From positions 1,080,501 through 1,144,500 of the forward strand of contig JASPKZ010007795.1 of assembly GCA_030220185.1 (NCBI GenBank): a stretch of 64,000 bases of DNA, given 5' to 3'. Shown one piece after another: positions 1 to 11,734 of the stretch (its first letter is position 1; every line of letters starts with the position of its first letter). The notes below the pieces were generated by a model that made no database searches, had not been told where the DNA came from, and saw only the letters and a program-made list of their open reading frames with translations. Origin of the DNA: Diploptera punctata (taxonomy: Eukaryota; Arthropoda; Insecta; Blattodea; Blaberidae). A program made the position numbers and the translations under genes.

Positions 1-3000
1 ACAGAAAACAGACTCAATAACTACTGTAAACCTTAATAACCTAACATTCATAAAAGTTCGAATAACTCTGTAATTATCAATTTCCAGACCCATGTTGTAA
101 TACACTTTTTTTTTATTCTCTCCATATGAGGAACTCATTCCTGACAGCAGCCTACAATCAACAGAAAACACACTGTCAATAACTACTGTAAACCTTAATA
201 ACCTAACATTCATAAAAGTTTGAATAACTCTGTAATTATCAATTTCCAGACCCATGTTGTAGTACACTTTTTTTATTCTCTCCATATGAGGAACTCATTC
301 CTGACAGCAGCCTACAATCAACAGAAAACAGACTGTCAATAACTACTGTAAACGTTAATAACCCAGCATTCATAAAAGTTTGAATAACTCTGTAATTATC
401 AATTTCCAGACCCATGTTGTAGTACACTTTTTTTATTCTCTCCATATGAGGAACTCATTCCTGACAGCAGCCTACAATCAACAGAAAACAGACTGTCAAT
501 AACTACTGTAAACCTTAATAACCTAACATTCATAAAAGTTCGAATAACTCTGTAATTATTAATTTCCAGACCCATGTTGTAATACACTTTTTTTATTCTC
601 TCCATATGAGGAACTCATTCCTGACTGCAGCCTACAATCAACAGAATACAGACTGTCAATAACTACTGTAAACCTTAATAACCTAACATTCATAAAAGTT
701 TGAATAACTCTGTAATTATTAATTTCCAGACCCATGTTGTAATACACTTTTTTATTCTCTCCATATGAGGAACTCATTCCTGACAGCAGTCTACAATCAA
801 CAGAAAACAGACTGTCAATAACTACTGTAAACCTTAATAACCTAACATTCATAAAAGTTCGAATAACTCTGTAATTATCAATTTTCAGACCCATGTTGTA
901 GTACACTTTTTTTATTCTCTCCATATGAGGAACTCATTCCTGACAGCAGCCTACAATCAACAGAAAACAGACTGTCAATAACTACTGTAAACCTTAATAA
1001 CCTAACATTCATAAAAGTTCGAATAACTCTGTAATTATTAATTTCCGGACCCATGTTGTAGTACACTTTTTTTATTCTCTCCATATGAGGAACTCATTCC
1101 TGACAGCAGCCTACAATCAACAGAAAACAGACTGTCAATAACTACTGTAAACCTTAATAACCTAACATTCATAAAAGTTTGAATAACTCTGTAATTATCA
1201 ATTTCCAGACCCATGTTGTAGTACACTTTTTTTATTCTCTCCATATGAGGAACTCATTCCTGACAGCAGCCTACAATCAACAGAAAACAGACTGTCAATA
1301 ACTACTGTAAACCTTAATAACCTAACATTCATAAAAGTTCGAATAACTCTGTAATTATTAATTTCCAGACCCATGTTGTAATACACTTTTTTTATTCTCT
1401 CCATATGAGGAACTCATTCCTGACAGCAGCCTACAATCAACAGAAAACAGACTGTCAATAACTACTGTAAACCTTAATAACCTAACATTCATAAAAGTTC
1501 GAATAACTCTGTAATTATCAATTTCCAGACCCATGTTGTATTACACTTTTTTTATTCTCTCCATATGAGGAACTCATTCCTGACAGCAGCCTACAATCAA
1601 CAGAAAACAGACTGTCAATAACTACTGTAAACCTTAATAATCTATCATTCATAAAAGTTTGGGTAACTCTGTAATTATTAATTTTCAGACCCATGTTGTA
1701 ATACACTTTTTTTATTCTCTCCATATGAGGAACTCATTCCTGACAGCAGCCTACAATCAACAGAAAACAGACTGTCAATAACTACTGTAAACCTTAATAA
1801 CCTAACATTCATAAAAGTTTGAATAACTCTGTAATTATCAATTTCCAGACCCATGTTGTATTACACTTTTTTTATTCTCTCCATATGAGGAACTCATTCC
1901 TGACAGCAGCCTACAATCAACAGAAAACAGACTGTCAATAACTACTGTAAACCTTAATAATCTATCATTCATAAAAGTTTGGGTAACTCTGTAATTATTA
2001 ATTTTCAGACCCATGTTGTAATACACTTTTTTTATTCTCTCCATATGAGGAACTCATTCCTGACAGCAGCCTACAATCAACAGAAAACAGACTGTCAATA
2101 ACTACTGTAAACCTTAATAATCTATCATTCATAAAAGTTAGGGTAACTCTGTAATTATTAATTTTCAGACCCATGTTGTAATACACTTTTTTTATTCTCT
2201 CCATATGAGGAACTCATTCCTGACAGCAGCCTACAATCAACAGAAAACAGACTGTCAATAACTACTGTAAACCTTAATAACCTTACATTCATAAAAGTTC
2301 GAATAACTCTGTAATTATCAATTTCCAGACCCATGTTGTAATACACTTTTTTTATTCTCTCCATATGAGGAACTCATTCCTGACAGCAGCCTACAATCAA
2401 CAGAAAACAGACTGTCAATAACTACTGTAAACCTTAATAATCTATCATTCATAAAAGTTTGAGTAACTCTGTAATTATTAATTTTCAGACCCATGTTGTA
2501 ATACACTTTTTTTATTCTCTCCATATGAGGAACTCGTTCCTGACAGCAGCCTACAATCAACAGAAAACACACTGTCAATAACTACTGTAAACCTTAATAA
2601 TCTATCATTCATAAAAGTTTGAGTAACTCTGTAATTATTAATTTTCAGACCCATGTTGTAATACACTTTTTTTATTCTCTCCATATGAGGAACTCATTCC
2701 TGACAGCAGCCTACAATCAACAGAAAACAGACTGTCAATAACTACTGTAAACCTTAATAATCTATCATTCATAAAAGTTTGAGTAACTCTGTAATTATTA
2801 ATTTTCAGACCCATGTTGTAATACACTTTTTTTATTCTCTCCATATGAGGAACTCATTCCTGACAGCAGCCTACAATCAACAGAAAACAGACTGTCAATA
2901 ACTACTGTAAACCTTAATAATCTATCATTCATATAAGTTTGAGTAACTCTGTAATTATTAATTTTCAGACCCATGTTGTAATACACTTTTTTTATTCTCT

Positions 3001-3667
3001 CCATATGAGGAACTCATTCCTGACAGCAGCCTACAATCAACAGAAAACAGACTGTCAATAACTACTGTAAACCTTAATAATCTATCATTCATAAAAGTTT
3101 GAGTAACTCTGTAATTATTAATTTTCAGACCCATGTTGTAATACACTTTTTTTATTCTCTCCATATGAGGAACTCATTCCTGACAGCAGCCTACAATCAA
3201 CAGAAAACAGACTGTCAATAACTACTGTAAACCTTAATAACCTAACATTCATAAAAGTTTGAATAACTCTGTAATTATCAATTTCGAGACCCATGTTGTA
3301 ATACACTTTTTTTATTCTCTCCATATGAGGAACTCATTCCTGACAGCAGCCTACAATCAACAGAAAACAGACTGTCAATAACTAACTACTGTAAACCTTA
3401 ATAACCTAACATTCATAAAAGTTTGAATAACTCTGTAATTATCAATTTCGAGACCCATGTTGTAATACACTTTTTTTATTCTCTCCATATGAGGAACTCA
3501 TTCCTGACAGCAGCCTACAATCAACAGAAAACAGACTGTCAATAACTACTGTAAACCTTAATAACCTAACATTCATAAAAGTTTGAATAACTCTGTAATT
3601 ATCAATTTCGAGACCCATGTTGTAATACACTTTTTTTATTCTCTCCATATGAGGAATTCATTCCTGA
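1..3667. repeat. 160-bp satellite array, about 23 monomers
   Basis: A 160-bp monomer repeats head to tail from the first base and stops near 3667. The same landmarks (cagcctacaatcaacag, ccatatgaggaactcattcc) recur every 160 bases. One monomer near 3383 carries a 4-base duplication, and one near 745 lacks a T in its T-run. Two monomer types are visible: one with 'cctaacattc ... gaataac', the other with 'tctatcattc ... gagtaac' or 'gggtaac'. Each monomer holds a 68-codon open frame on the minus strand that runs into the next monomer. I take this as a by-product of the repeat, not a gene. The array is cut by the window edge. Confidence 0.97.
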
Positions 3668-3989
3668 AATTTTGTCGTTGAGTTATGTTACACCTGTATA
3701 TCAATCTATAATCAAATATACAGTGAGCAGCATTAAAGGTGTTACCAAACATTCACCGTACTCTGATGCGACCATCTCACTCATTGTGACAACATGCAGT
3801 AGAAATTGCAGGAAGGCTACCATAAAACAATTGCCACACAGTCTAGCTCTAGCATCAAGTTCCAATTAATCCTTCAGGAAGTTTTGGTGAATCCCTGTCT
3901 GGTGATGGACAAATGGAATGTTTGGTAGCACCTTCTATGCTGCTTACTGTATAATTAGGGCACACTGTCAGTAGGCTATATTCATTATA
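3668..3989. other. Non-repetitive spacer, no gene recognised
   Basis: This stretch separates the satellite from the first foldback. A 65-codon plus-strand frame (3672-3869) has no start of its own in ATG form and no recognisable family. I see nothing else I can support. Confidence 0.4.
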
Positions 3990-4312
3990 TATTTAAGTAA
4001 AGTTTTATCACTTCACCTCGTATTCTTCTTCTTCTTAGACCAGTTTTGGAACTTTCTTCTTCAGTTCCATCCTCAGTATTTTCACAACTGTTGTTTTGTC
4101 ATCTTGAAGAGCTGCCTACTGCTCCCTCTATTGATAGACTGAAGAACCTTGAAATCAAATCATTTTCCCTAACTCTTCAAGATGACAAAATAACAGTCAT
4201 GAAAATAATGAGGATAGAACTGAAGAAGAAAGTTCCAAAATTGGTCTAAGAAGGATATGAGGTGAGGTGATAAAATTTTACTTAAATAATTAATACCTCA
4301 TAGTGTTAATTC
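3990..4312. repeat. PLE-terminal foldback, hammerhead-like core
   Basis: The two arms (about 3990-4113 and 4168-4288) are imperfect reverse complements, with outer motifs cacctcg/gatatgaggtgagg. A tail 'acctcatagtgttaattcc' follows, as at other PLE ends in this window. The right arm shows a degenerate hammerhead layout: ATGAGGA at 4208, a GAACT/AGTTC stem, and GGTC at about 4243. The left arm on the minus strand keeps CTGAGGA. It has no coding capacity. Confidence 0.7.
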
Positions 4313-4545
4313 CTTAAACTCATTATATTTCAGAATAAAACTATATATTTGAACTTGAAGTCACACATTTTTGTTGTGCCATGTTATCTCAGGTGGCAGC
4401 ATGTCTGCTTCTTGACAAATGGGTCTTGGTCAGGTTCAAATATCTAGTAGAGTTGTAAATTTATATAAAATATAAACTTCAGTGTTAGGAGGGATGATGT
4501 ACTGTAGTACAATTTATATTTAGTGAATTGAATATGATATGCGGA

Positions 4546-4862
4546 GCCTTGGCGCAGAGCTACGGGACTTGCGCTGGTTCGAGTCCCCATGGGGGAAGAA
4601 ATTTTCTCATGGTATTTCGGCCAGTATGGGACCGGTGCCCACCCAGCATCGTGAGGCAATTGGGTAGCTACAATAAGTAGCGGCTCCAGGTTGAGGAACC
4701 AGCTATAACGGCTGGAGGACTCGACATGCTAACCACATGTCACCCCTACACTGGCTGTTGATCATCCACCTCTGTGATTGACACATGTGGATGTGAAGGG
4801 CCAGCAGCCGGCTGGTAAAAGGGCAACCGCTGAAAAAGTGGAAAGACCCTCAATCGGAATCG
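4546..4862 (+). mobile_element. tRNA-derived SINE (family S1) with 16-bp TSD
   Basis: It begins with a tRNA-like head ending in ggttcgagtcc, a B-box. A body of about 300 bp follows, and it ends in repeated 'aatcgg'. Perfect copies of gaatatgatatgcgga flank it (4530-4545 and 4863-4878), so it is a retroposed insertion into the LINE fragment that resumes at 4863. Full copies lie at 30421-30766 and 62799-63140. This copy lacks the first half of the tRNA-like head. Confidence 0.9.
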
Positions 4863-6080
4863 GAATATGATATGCGGAAGAACTAATACAAAATAAAATA
4901 TCAGAAGAACAAACAGGTTTCACAGCAGGTAAATCGTGCCTTGATAATATATTTGTGATTAGGCAGATTATAGAAAAGATGTTGGCAAAAGGAAAAGAAG
5001 TACATATGGCATTTATAGACCTGGAAAAGGCATATGACTCTACCCATCTACAAGCTCTGGGTGGCAATGGAGAAGTTTGGAATACCTAAATCTCTTGAAT
5101 ATTTTATAAAAAGAATGTATGATTGTAAAGCAAGTATTAAGGTTGGAAATAGAGTATCCTCAGAATTTGATATAACAAAAGGATTAAGACAAGGATGCGG
5201 GATGTCACCAACATTGTTCAAGATATATTTAGAAGATGTATTAATGAAATGGAATAAGTCATGTAGGGGAATGGGAATCACCATTAATGGCCATTTACTG
5301 CACAATTTATTATTCGCTGATGACCAGATTATAATAGGGCAAGATAAAGAAGATATAGAATATATGATCAGAAAGTTGGTCGATGCATTTGAAGTAGGTG
5401 GACTGTAGATAAATTATATTAAAACAGAATGTATGGTAATCGGAGGAAATTCAGAAGACCTACAAATAAATAATATGATAATTAAATGTGTTGAATTTAA
5501 ATATCTTGGATCTATAATAGATAAATCTGGTACTTGTGAAAAAGATATTATTAACAGAGTAAATTGTGCAAGGAAGCCGATTAGATCCCTGAATGGTCTT
5601 TTATGGAATAGAAATTTGACCCGAAAAACAAAAAAAGAGATTATACAGACAATAATAGAAAGTATACTTACATATGGATCAGAAAGCTGGACCTTAAATG
5701 ACAGGATGCAGAAAAGAATCTTGGTGACAGAAATGGATGGATTATGGAGAAGTATGAGAACATCCAGGCTACAACATATTCAAAATACATATATCAGAGA
5801 AGAAATGGATGCACAAGAAACTGTTATCGATAGAATAACAAAGAGAGCTCTACAGTGGTATGGACATGTACAACGGATGTCGGAAGACCAGTAGCCTAAA
5901 CAGGTGTTGGATTGGATGGTACCAGGCAGAAGGAAGAGGAGGGGAAGTAGAAGAGCATGGTATGAGGGAATATATGATGGAAAATGGTCAATGGGAAGAT
6001 AGGAATCTCTGGAAAGCAGGAATCTCTGGAAAGCAGGAATCAAGGGCAAACTGCTGTAAAGTGGAAAGCCTGTATTAAGC
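4863..6080 (+). pseudogene. Decayed non-LTR retrotransposon (reverse transcriptase part)
   Basis: Conceptual translation gives EEQTGFTAGKSCLDNIF, then MAFIDLEKAYDST, then GLRQGCGMSPTLF. The active-site strand is LLFADDQIII (FADD). A C-terminal part with FKYLGSIID and ILTYGSESWTLN follows. The order matches non-LTR reverse transcriptases that carry a C-terminal 'YGSE.WTL' region. An in-frame stop after residue GGL (about 5406) and a frame change near 5045 break it. The 5' part, including the endonuclease, is missing, and the S1 SINE splits its left edge. It is inactive. Confidence 0.9.
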
Positions 6081-6172
6081 ATTAAGTAAGTATGATATGC
6101 ATAGATCAAATTCCAGACTCTTATGGGTATCTGAGTACAGTATGTTTTATGATGTTTTATTTATACCATTTA

Positions 6173-8093
6173 CTGCACTAGGGAAAGTAAAAAGATCAAA
6201 CTACAAAGAAGGCTTGGAGGAATACCAAACAGAAAGAAAAAAATACAAAACACTCCTGAAAATTAAAAAAACGGAGCACATGGAAAGAGAAGCAATAAAA
6301 ATGGCAGAAGAGGCAGAGGCAAACCCATATAGAGCACTTAAGACAAGGAGACCAAGATTCCCAGCGGACATCCCGATGGAAGTATGGGAAGACCACGTAG
6401 GAAAAGTGATGGCACAAAAAGAAACAAGACCTCAATGGGCAACAGGAAAAGAGAGGGGAAAAGAATGTCCCTACTTCACGAAGGGCGAAATAGAAAGGAC
6501 AGTAAAGTCTCTCAAAACAAAAAAAGCGCCAGGACCTGATGGCATATGCAACGAACATATAAAAGAATCGTTCATGTTGCTGGCAGATATATGGTCACTA
6601 CTCCTAAATAAATGTTTGGAAACAGGACAGATCCCAAATGACTGGCGACAGTCCGTAATAAAAATGATGTATAAAGGAAAAGGAGACCCGAGTAGCACAG
6701 AGGCATATAGAGGAATAGCACTCGAACATACAGTGTTAAAGATATTCACACGTTTAATAGCAATGAGAATAAACACAAAAATAGAAACGTGTTTACCAGA
6801 TGAGCAATTCGGGTTTCGACGAGGGAGATCGACACTATCAGCTGCAGAATGCCTACTGTCAACTATTGAGGATGAGCTAAAGAAGGAAAGGGGAAAACTG
6901 CACGTCGTGTTCGTCGATTACTCCAAAGCCTTTGACATGGTGAACAGGATAAAGCTAATAAGTAAACTGGAAAGGATCATAGGAGACCCCTGGATGACTA
7001 CAATCATAAACAATATACTGGCAGAAAACCGAGTACAAATACAAGATGGGATAACCAGATCAAATTGGATAACACAAACAAACGGGGTACTACAGGGCGA
7101 TCCCCTCAGCCCGATACTCTTTAATGTACTCACACATGATGTCATAGAGGCAGTAAACAAAGAAACACAGCAGGTAACAGTATACATGTATGCAGATGAT
7201 ATGGCGATCGCCTCAAGCAATAGGATAGAGCTACAGAAAGCGATGGATGCACTCCAAATGTGGGCGGAAGAAAACGAACTCATTATAAATGAAGATAAGA
7301 CAGAATACGTCGTATTCCGGAAAAGAGGTAAACTAGAGGCAAACACGGAAATCTACTACAAAGGAAAACCACTGAGGAAAGTCAACACATATAAATATCT
7401 AGGGATCACGATCCAAACAAATGGGAAATCATTCACATTACACATAAAAAGGAGACTGATAGAAGCAGTGAGGGCCATAAACGATATAAAGAACATACAA
7501 GCCCTTTCACTCGAAACAGCAATGAGACTATTCGAGGCCAAGATACTACCGGCGGCAACGTACGGACTGGAAATAATATGGGAACGGCTAACGGAGAGAC
7601 AGCTGGAGAGCCTGGAAAATCTGAAAGCCAGATACCTAAAGAGAGTGATGGGGTTATCAAAATATATCCCATCCAGGCTGACATATGTGATGGCTCGAGA
7701 AACATTCCTGCTTCAAGACCTGATGCTGAAATTCTTGTTACCCACAACAGAGGCAGCAGCAAAGGTACTACACAACAGAAGGAGAAAACAAGACGAGATC
7801 TGGGATGAATTCTACTCCACAGAGGCGATGGCAAACAACAATTGGATGTCGGCGAACTACGAGCTGCGACACCTGGTGACCAGGATGGCGGTACACGGTT
7901 TCCACCACAGAATATGTACCAAGAAGACATATCACGTACCAGAAGACACATGTGTATGCGAGATGTGCAAGGAAAGATGTGACCGATACCACATCACAGT
8001 GTGTAAAAACAGAAAGAAAACCATAAGTGAATATGCACGGGACAAATAAAAATACAAAACAATACACAATGTGTGAACATTCTCATTATTATT
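6173..8093 (+). mobile_element. Young 5'-truncated LINE with 14-bp TSD
   Basis: Perfect 14-bp repeats atttataccattta lie at 6159-6172 and 8094-8107. They bracket a segment with a long uninterrupted reverse transcriptase frame and a short 3' UTR of about 44 bp. The element's 3' end merges with att repeats. The endonuclease half is absent, as expected of a 5'-truncated LINE insertion. The intact frame and perfect TSD indicate a recent event. Confidence 0.92.
6175..8049 (+). CDS. LINE reverse transcriptase, C-terminal zinc knuckle
   Basis: The frame is open for about 625 codons inside the element. An ATG at 6097 lies upstream of the left TSD, so it belongs to the host flank and is not the element's start. 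Visible landmarks, in order: KAPGPDGICNEHIKES, EAYRGIALEHTVLK, EQFGFRRGRST, VVFVDYSKAFDMVN, GVLQGDPLSPILFN, the catalytic YMYADDMAIAS at about 7183-7215, and NTYKYLGITI. The C-terminus has a cysteine/histidine cluster CVCEMCKERCDRYHITVC, probably a zinc knuckle. These are the fingers, palm and thumb of a non-LTR reverse transcriptase that primes on nicked target DNA. The clade (R1-, LOA- or Jockey-like) cannot be fixed here. The truncated copy lacks endonuclease, so it is probably not autonomous. Confidence 0.9.
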   Translation, partial: ALGKVKRSNYKEGLEEYQTERKKYKTLLKIKKTEHMEREAIKMAEEAEANPYRALKTRRPRFPADIPMEVWEDHVGKVMAQKETRPQWATGKERGKECPYFTKGEIERTVKSLKTKKAPGPDGICNEHIKESFMLLADIWSLLLNKCLETGQIPNDWRQSVIKMMYKGKGDPSSTEAYRGIALEHTVLKIFTRLIAMRINTKIETCLPDEQFGFRRGRSTLSAAECLLSTIEDELKKERGKLHVVFVDYSKAFDMVNRIKLISKLERIIGDPWMTTIINNILAENRVQIQDGITRSNWITQTNGVLQGDPLSPILFNVLTHDVIEAVNKETQQVTVYMYADDMAIASSNRIELQKAMDALQMWAEENELIINEDKTEYVVFRKRGKLEANTEIYYKGKPLRKVNTYKYLGITIQTNGKSFTLHIKRRLIEAVRAINDIKNIQALSLETAMRLFEAKILPAATYGLEIIWERLTERQLESLENLKARYLKRVMGLSKYIPSRLTYVMARETFLLQDLMLKFLLPTTEAAAKVLHNRRRKQDEIWDEFYSTEAMANNNWMSANYELRHLVTRMAVHGFHHRICTKKTYHVPEDTCVCEMCKERCDRYHITVCKNRKKTISEYARDK

Positions 8094-8130
8094 ATTTATA
8101 CCATTTATTATGATTTCCAAATATAATTAA

Positions 8131-8240
8131 TCACTGGCACTATCAAATCACGAGATTCAAGGCCATACAGATATAAAGTCTTTATGTATCCTTATTCTCA
8201 GCTAATATTATCACTGATTGCCATATTCATGGAAAACAGT
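8131..8240 (-). pseudogene. LINE-C 3' end, degenerate
   Basis: The sequence 'cactggcactat ... gccatac ... tccttattctcagc' is a diverged match to the 3' end of the LINE-C copies at 21936-22205 and 52421-52880. It reads on the minus strand. Only the last part of the C-terminal frame could be aligned by eye. Confidence 0.6.
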
Positions 8241-8869
8241 CAAATTTCTTTAAATTAACTCCACAGATGCTTATACAAAATTTCCAACTTCACTTTCCTT
8301 CACAGCGTATTTGATTGTCCTCTTCTTTATATTCATTGATGGATTCACTTAGAACACCTTCACGCCTTAGCTATTGAGTTCATTTCACTATTCGAACACA
8401 ACTACAATTGGCTGATCCAACTCTCGCATCTCCTTTTATATGCAATGATCAGAACCATCTCGAAGTCAGTCTGGATTTTTCGCAAGTGGAACCCTTGAGA
8501 ATCGACCTTCCCAGAATGGAGGCATAGATACATGTAGGAAGTTTTCTTCAGGCTTTCCATTTCATGAGTCTTCAGTTTACAATTCCTTCTCTACCATATA
8601 AGGCGAGACCAACTTTCACCATTACCCGTGAAATCCAAAATCCAGCCCAACAATGGATAATATCGCTTCCTTCTCAGGGCTGATCATCCCGATCAGATCC
8701 CCTGTATGCCACCAGTCGAACCAGATGAATCACCACTTTCTTCCTTGACGTTGAATCCCATAGACTACATTATTGATCCTCTTAACCACTCAGTATGGGT
8801 TGTCTCAGGAACACTGCAGATTTGGGAAACATGTGATGTAATCAATGAAAAGTTTAAAATAAAATATAT
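8241..8869. other. No gene recognised
   Basis: AT-rich DNA without a long open frame, tandem repeat or inverted repeat that I can support. Part of it may be an older continuation of the LINE-C remnant. Confidence 0.3.
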
Positions 8870-9580
8870 TATTAGTCTGTAAATTTAAAGGTTCTGAAGA
8901 GTTTAATTGAAAAAAAAATTAAAAGCACATACAGGAAATGTGAAAATGCATTAAGACTCCAGTAGGAATGACACAATGGTTTGAAACAAATGTTGTTGGA
9001 CAAGGGAGTGTGTTATCACCTGTGTTCTTCAATACCATAATGAATGAAATTTGAAATAAAGTTGTAGGGGAAGGCCTTCATCTTTGCAGACAATGTAATG
9101 ATATGAGGGAAGTAAAAAAATATCATAAACCAACTTGAACATTGGGAAACAGTTGCAGAAGATTATGGTTTAAAAATTTTTTTTATTTATTTTGTCTGTC
9201 TTTCACGACATTCCTGGTTTCTCTCCTGGCATGGCATACTTGTAACCCACTTCTGAGGTTGGGGCGCCTGGAAGGCGAGGTTACGTTGCCCCGATGATAT
9301 GATGGGTGATGATGATAATGATGCGCCAGGAGAGTCCCTAATCCTAAGCTTAACCTAAGATGAATATGAATGATGATGATTGCGATGGCCATATGATTTC
9401 GGGGACCGTTTGGACCTTAAAGTTATAAATATCAAGAAAATGGCAGTCATGAAATTATGTAGAAATCAGAACAATGATTGGAATATTAAGTTATCAAGGT
9501 ATAAATCTACAAAAAGTGGAAAGATTTACATATTTAGGAACAGTGATAAATACAAATGCACTGAAATCAGTAAAAGAATA
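8870..9580 (+). pseudogene. Heavily decayed LINE reverse transcriptase
   Basis: Fragments of a reverse transcriptase remain: GQGSVLSPVFFNTIMNEI near 9000, an 'FADNVMI'-like active-site trace near 9085 in another frame, and VERFTYLGTVINTN near 9515. Stops and frameshifts lie between them. A SINE (9183-9386) interrupts the sequence. It is inactive. Confidence 0.75.
9183..9386 (-). mobile_element. SINE family S2 fragment inside a LINE
   Basis: The block with 'acttctgaggttggggcgcctggaaggcgaggttac' type sequence matches, in reverse, the body of the element at 20648-20936 (there 'taggcgccccaccttctgaagtg'). It splits the reverse transcriptase remnant. It lacks the tRNA-like head seen at 20650. A run of gat/atg triplets lies at its right side. 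Confidence 0.7.
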
Positions 9581-9589
9581 GGGAAATGT

Positions 9590-9698
9590 TTCTTCTTCTT
9601 CTTCCTTCCAAGTATTAGGCCAAGACCTGTTACGATCCTATAGAAAATTTTCCCTCCAGCTTCTTCCGGAAAATTCTCGTATAAGACTTGAAAGCATA
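9590..9698 (-). mobile_element. LINE-A 3'-end fragment
   Basis: The motif 'ccaagtattaggccaag' followed by 'cgatcctatagaaaattt' is the 3' end of the LINE-A family. The same end is seen at 16901-17286, 18160-18310 and 49791-50449 (minus) and at 59710 (plus). Confidence 0.75.
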
Positions 9699-9890
9699 TG
9701 CACTGAAATCAGTAAAAGAATAGGGAAAAGTTTAAAAATATATAATTTAACTAAATAATTAATCTGGAATAGAGATATACCCATCAAGAGTAAAATGGCA
9801 ATGTCTTCTTCTTCAGCTTTCCCCCACTTATAGGTTTGCTGTCTTCAGTTTCCATTTATTTCTATCATTCCAATCTCGTCTGATATATTT

Positions 9891-10215
9891 ATATATTAAA
9901 TTTGGGAATTTTTAACATTATGAAGTTCAATTAATAATAATTAAATGAATCGTGATGTTTTCTTACCTCATACATCTATGTTTCTTTTAACACAGCACTG
10001 CAGTATCGGCGACACTTTGTCGTCATCGTCAGCTGTTTTCACGACTCACTTGATCACTTGAGTCGTGAAAACAGCTGACGATGACGACAAAGTGTCGCCG
10101 ATACTGCAGTGCTGTGTTAAAAGAAACATAGATGTATGAGGTAAGAAAACATCACGATTCATTTAATTATTATTAATTGAACCTCATAATGTTAAAAATT
10201 CCCAAATTTAATATA
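9891..10215. repeat. PLE-A terminal foldback (left copy)
   Basis: Two PLE-A 3' ends lie head to head around about 10047. Each arm of roughly 140 bp runs from gtcgtgaaaacagctgacg outward through aaacatagatgtatgagg to catcacgattcatttaatt. The tail 'cctcataatgttaaaaattccc' follows the right arm. The hammerhead-like core reads CTGACGA, then a CGAC/GTCG stem, then GATAC in place of GAAAC. The near-identical partner is at 15484-15748. Confidence 0.85.
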
Positions 10216-10604
10216 TAAATATATCAGACAAGTCAAGTCACGGGAATAATCACGATTGCTCAAGGACGACAAAATTCAAAATGGCGGACGAAAGTTCGTT
10301 AAATGTAAATCCTTTTGAAAGCTTTAATAAACATTTTTTTGAGCAAAAGAAGAGCATTAAGGAATTTTTGAAATTAAAAGAGAAAAAGAAAAAAAACTCT
10401 AGCTGACATCAGATTCATAAAGAAATGTTTAAATAATAATATCATTCCAAAATTTGTTAGAAGAATAGTCAAATTTAATAATGATAGTAAACAGCAAAGA
10501 TTAGCCGAATAGCAATAAAGTTATTAAAAAAAATTAGTTTAAGTAATTGGCTTGGTAATAAAAGTTTAAAAAATATAAAGGAATAACAAAAGAATACATG
10601 GAAC

Positions 10605-11390
10605 ACGGTTATATATTATATTGTCTAAGGAAATATGAAGTGACCTTGGCTTTGAACTGTTTTTGAGTCGGGCAGTTCTTAATATACAAGGGGAGGGAAT
10701 TCCAGTGTCGGGTGGTTGAAACAAGGAAGGATGAAGAATAGTGAGAGGTTCAATATAGAGTTAAATTTTCTCTCGAACATGTGTTTAAGTTATGGTGAGA
10801 GAATGGCGAATGGAAGCGAGTAGAAATATAAAGGGGTGACGAGGTAGACAAAGTGTTGTATAAGAAGCAAAGGCAATGTATTTTTTTGCCTGTCTTCCAA
10901 TGGGAGTCAAGACTTTGCAGTCTTTGTCCGAATGTGATACTCATGTCAGTTAAGAGTAAGTCACAATAATCAAACTGCAACATAATAAAAGTTTAGACAA
11001 GTACTTTTTTCAATGAAGAAGGAAGGAAATTTTTCAATCGTGTTAGGGAATGGAAGATTGAATATATTTTTTTACAAGTGTCTCTTAAGTGAACCTGCCA
11101 ACTAAGATTTTGGCAAAATATACACCAAGATTTTTCACGGAAGGTTTAAACGGAATTTCAGTTTGATTTATATTTACAGAAATTATCAATGAATAATCAA
11201 TTTTCTTTAATAGACTTTGATGGTCGATGACAATTGCTTGTGACTTCTCCAGATTTATAATAAGGTTAGTTTGTTTTTTTGTTCACACTGCTATGGAGTC
11301 AAGTTCTTCATTAAGTTGCTTAATTGTTCCGGTCTAGTGTGTATATAAATTTATGTCATCGACGTAGATATGATATTTGCAATGTTTAAT
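10605..11390 (-). pseudogene. LINE C-terminal remnant, left palindrome arm
   Basis: This is the mirror of 14300-15080 and encodes the same broken product on the minus strand. Traces include LNLEKSQAIVI-like and IPFKPSVKNLGVYF-like sequence, then TTRHWNSLPLYIKNCPTQ near the end. These are typical of the C-terminal part of Jockey/CR1-type LINE reverse transcriptases. Multiple stops are present. Confidence 0.7.
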
Positions 11391-11733
11391 GCAGTCAGTT
11401 ATGTCATTAATGTATATAGAAAATAAAATTGGACCTAATACTCATTGTGAAGGAAGCCAAAGCCCTTCCTGGGTTGTAGAGCAAAGAAAGAAGAAGATGC
11501 AGAATTATACAACAACCTGCATTTCTGCAGTACAATTTATCGCCAGTAGTTTAGTACATACTAACCCTCAATGGTACAAACAATGGAAAATGAAAGATGG
11601 CCAAAAATATATATACCAATGGTCAACTCCTGGAAGAAATAAATGTGGCAGACTAAGGTGGAAACGGAAAACCTATGTCAGAACTACAATGGATGATAGA
11701 AATTTGGAAGAAGGAGATTGGAATAATAATTAA
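11377..11733 (+). pseudogene. Possible LINE C-terminal fragment, left arm
   Basis: A 118-codon frame is duplicated exactly on the other arm (13955-14311, minus). It contains 'KMKDGQKYIYQW' and a basic 'GRNKCGRLRWKRK' stretch that resembles the G-R-R-W endings of LINE proteins. The frame runs into the PLE-A tail at its 3' end. I do not recognise the family, so a chance frame is possible. Confidence 0.35.
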
Positions 11734-11734
11734 A

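Noticed and set aside
239..3648. About 20 minus-strand ORFs of 68 residues in the first 3.6 kb
   Set aside because: They repeat every 160 bp with the satellite, overlap each other, and show no coding features. They reflect a monomer without in-frame stops.
3672..3869. 65-residue ORF after the satellite
   Set aside because: No ATG start, no family resemblance, and length within chance expectation.
6097..6174. ATG at 6097 as the start of the 650-residue reverse transcriptase
   Set aside because: It lies upstream of the left target-site duplication (6159-6172), in host DNA. The frame is open there by chance.
6196..8120. Several minus-strand ORFs opposite the LINE reverse transcriptase
   Set aside because: They are antisense shadows of the long plus-strand frame with its recognisable motifs.
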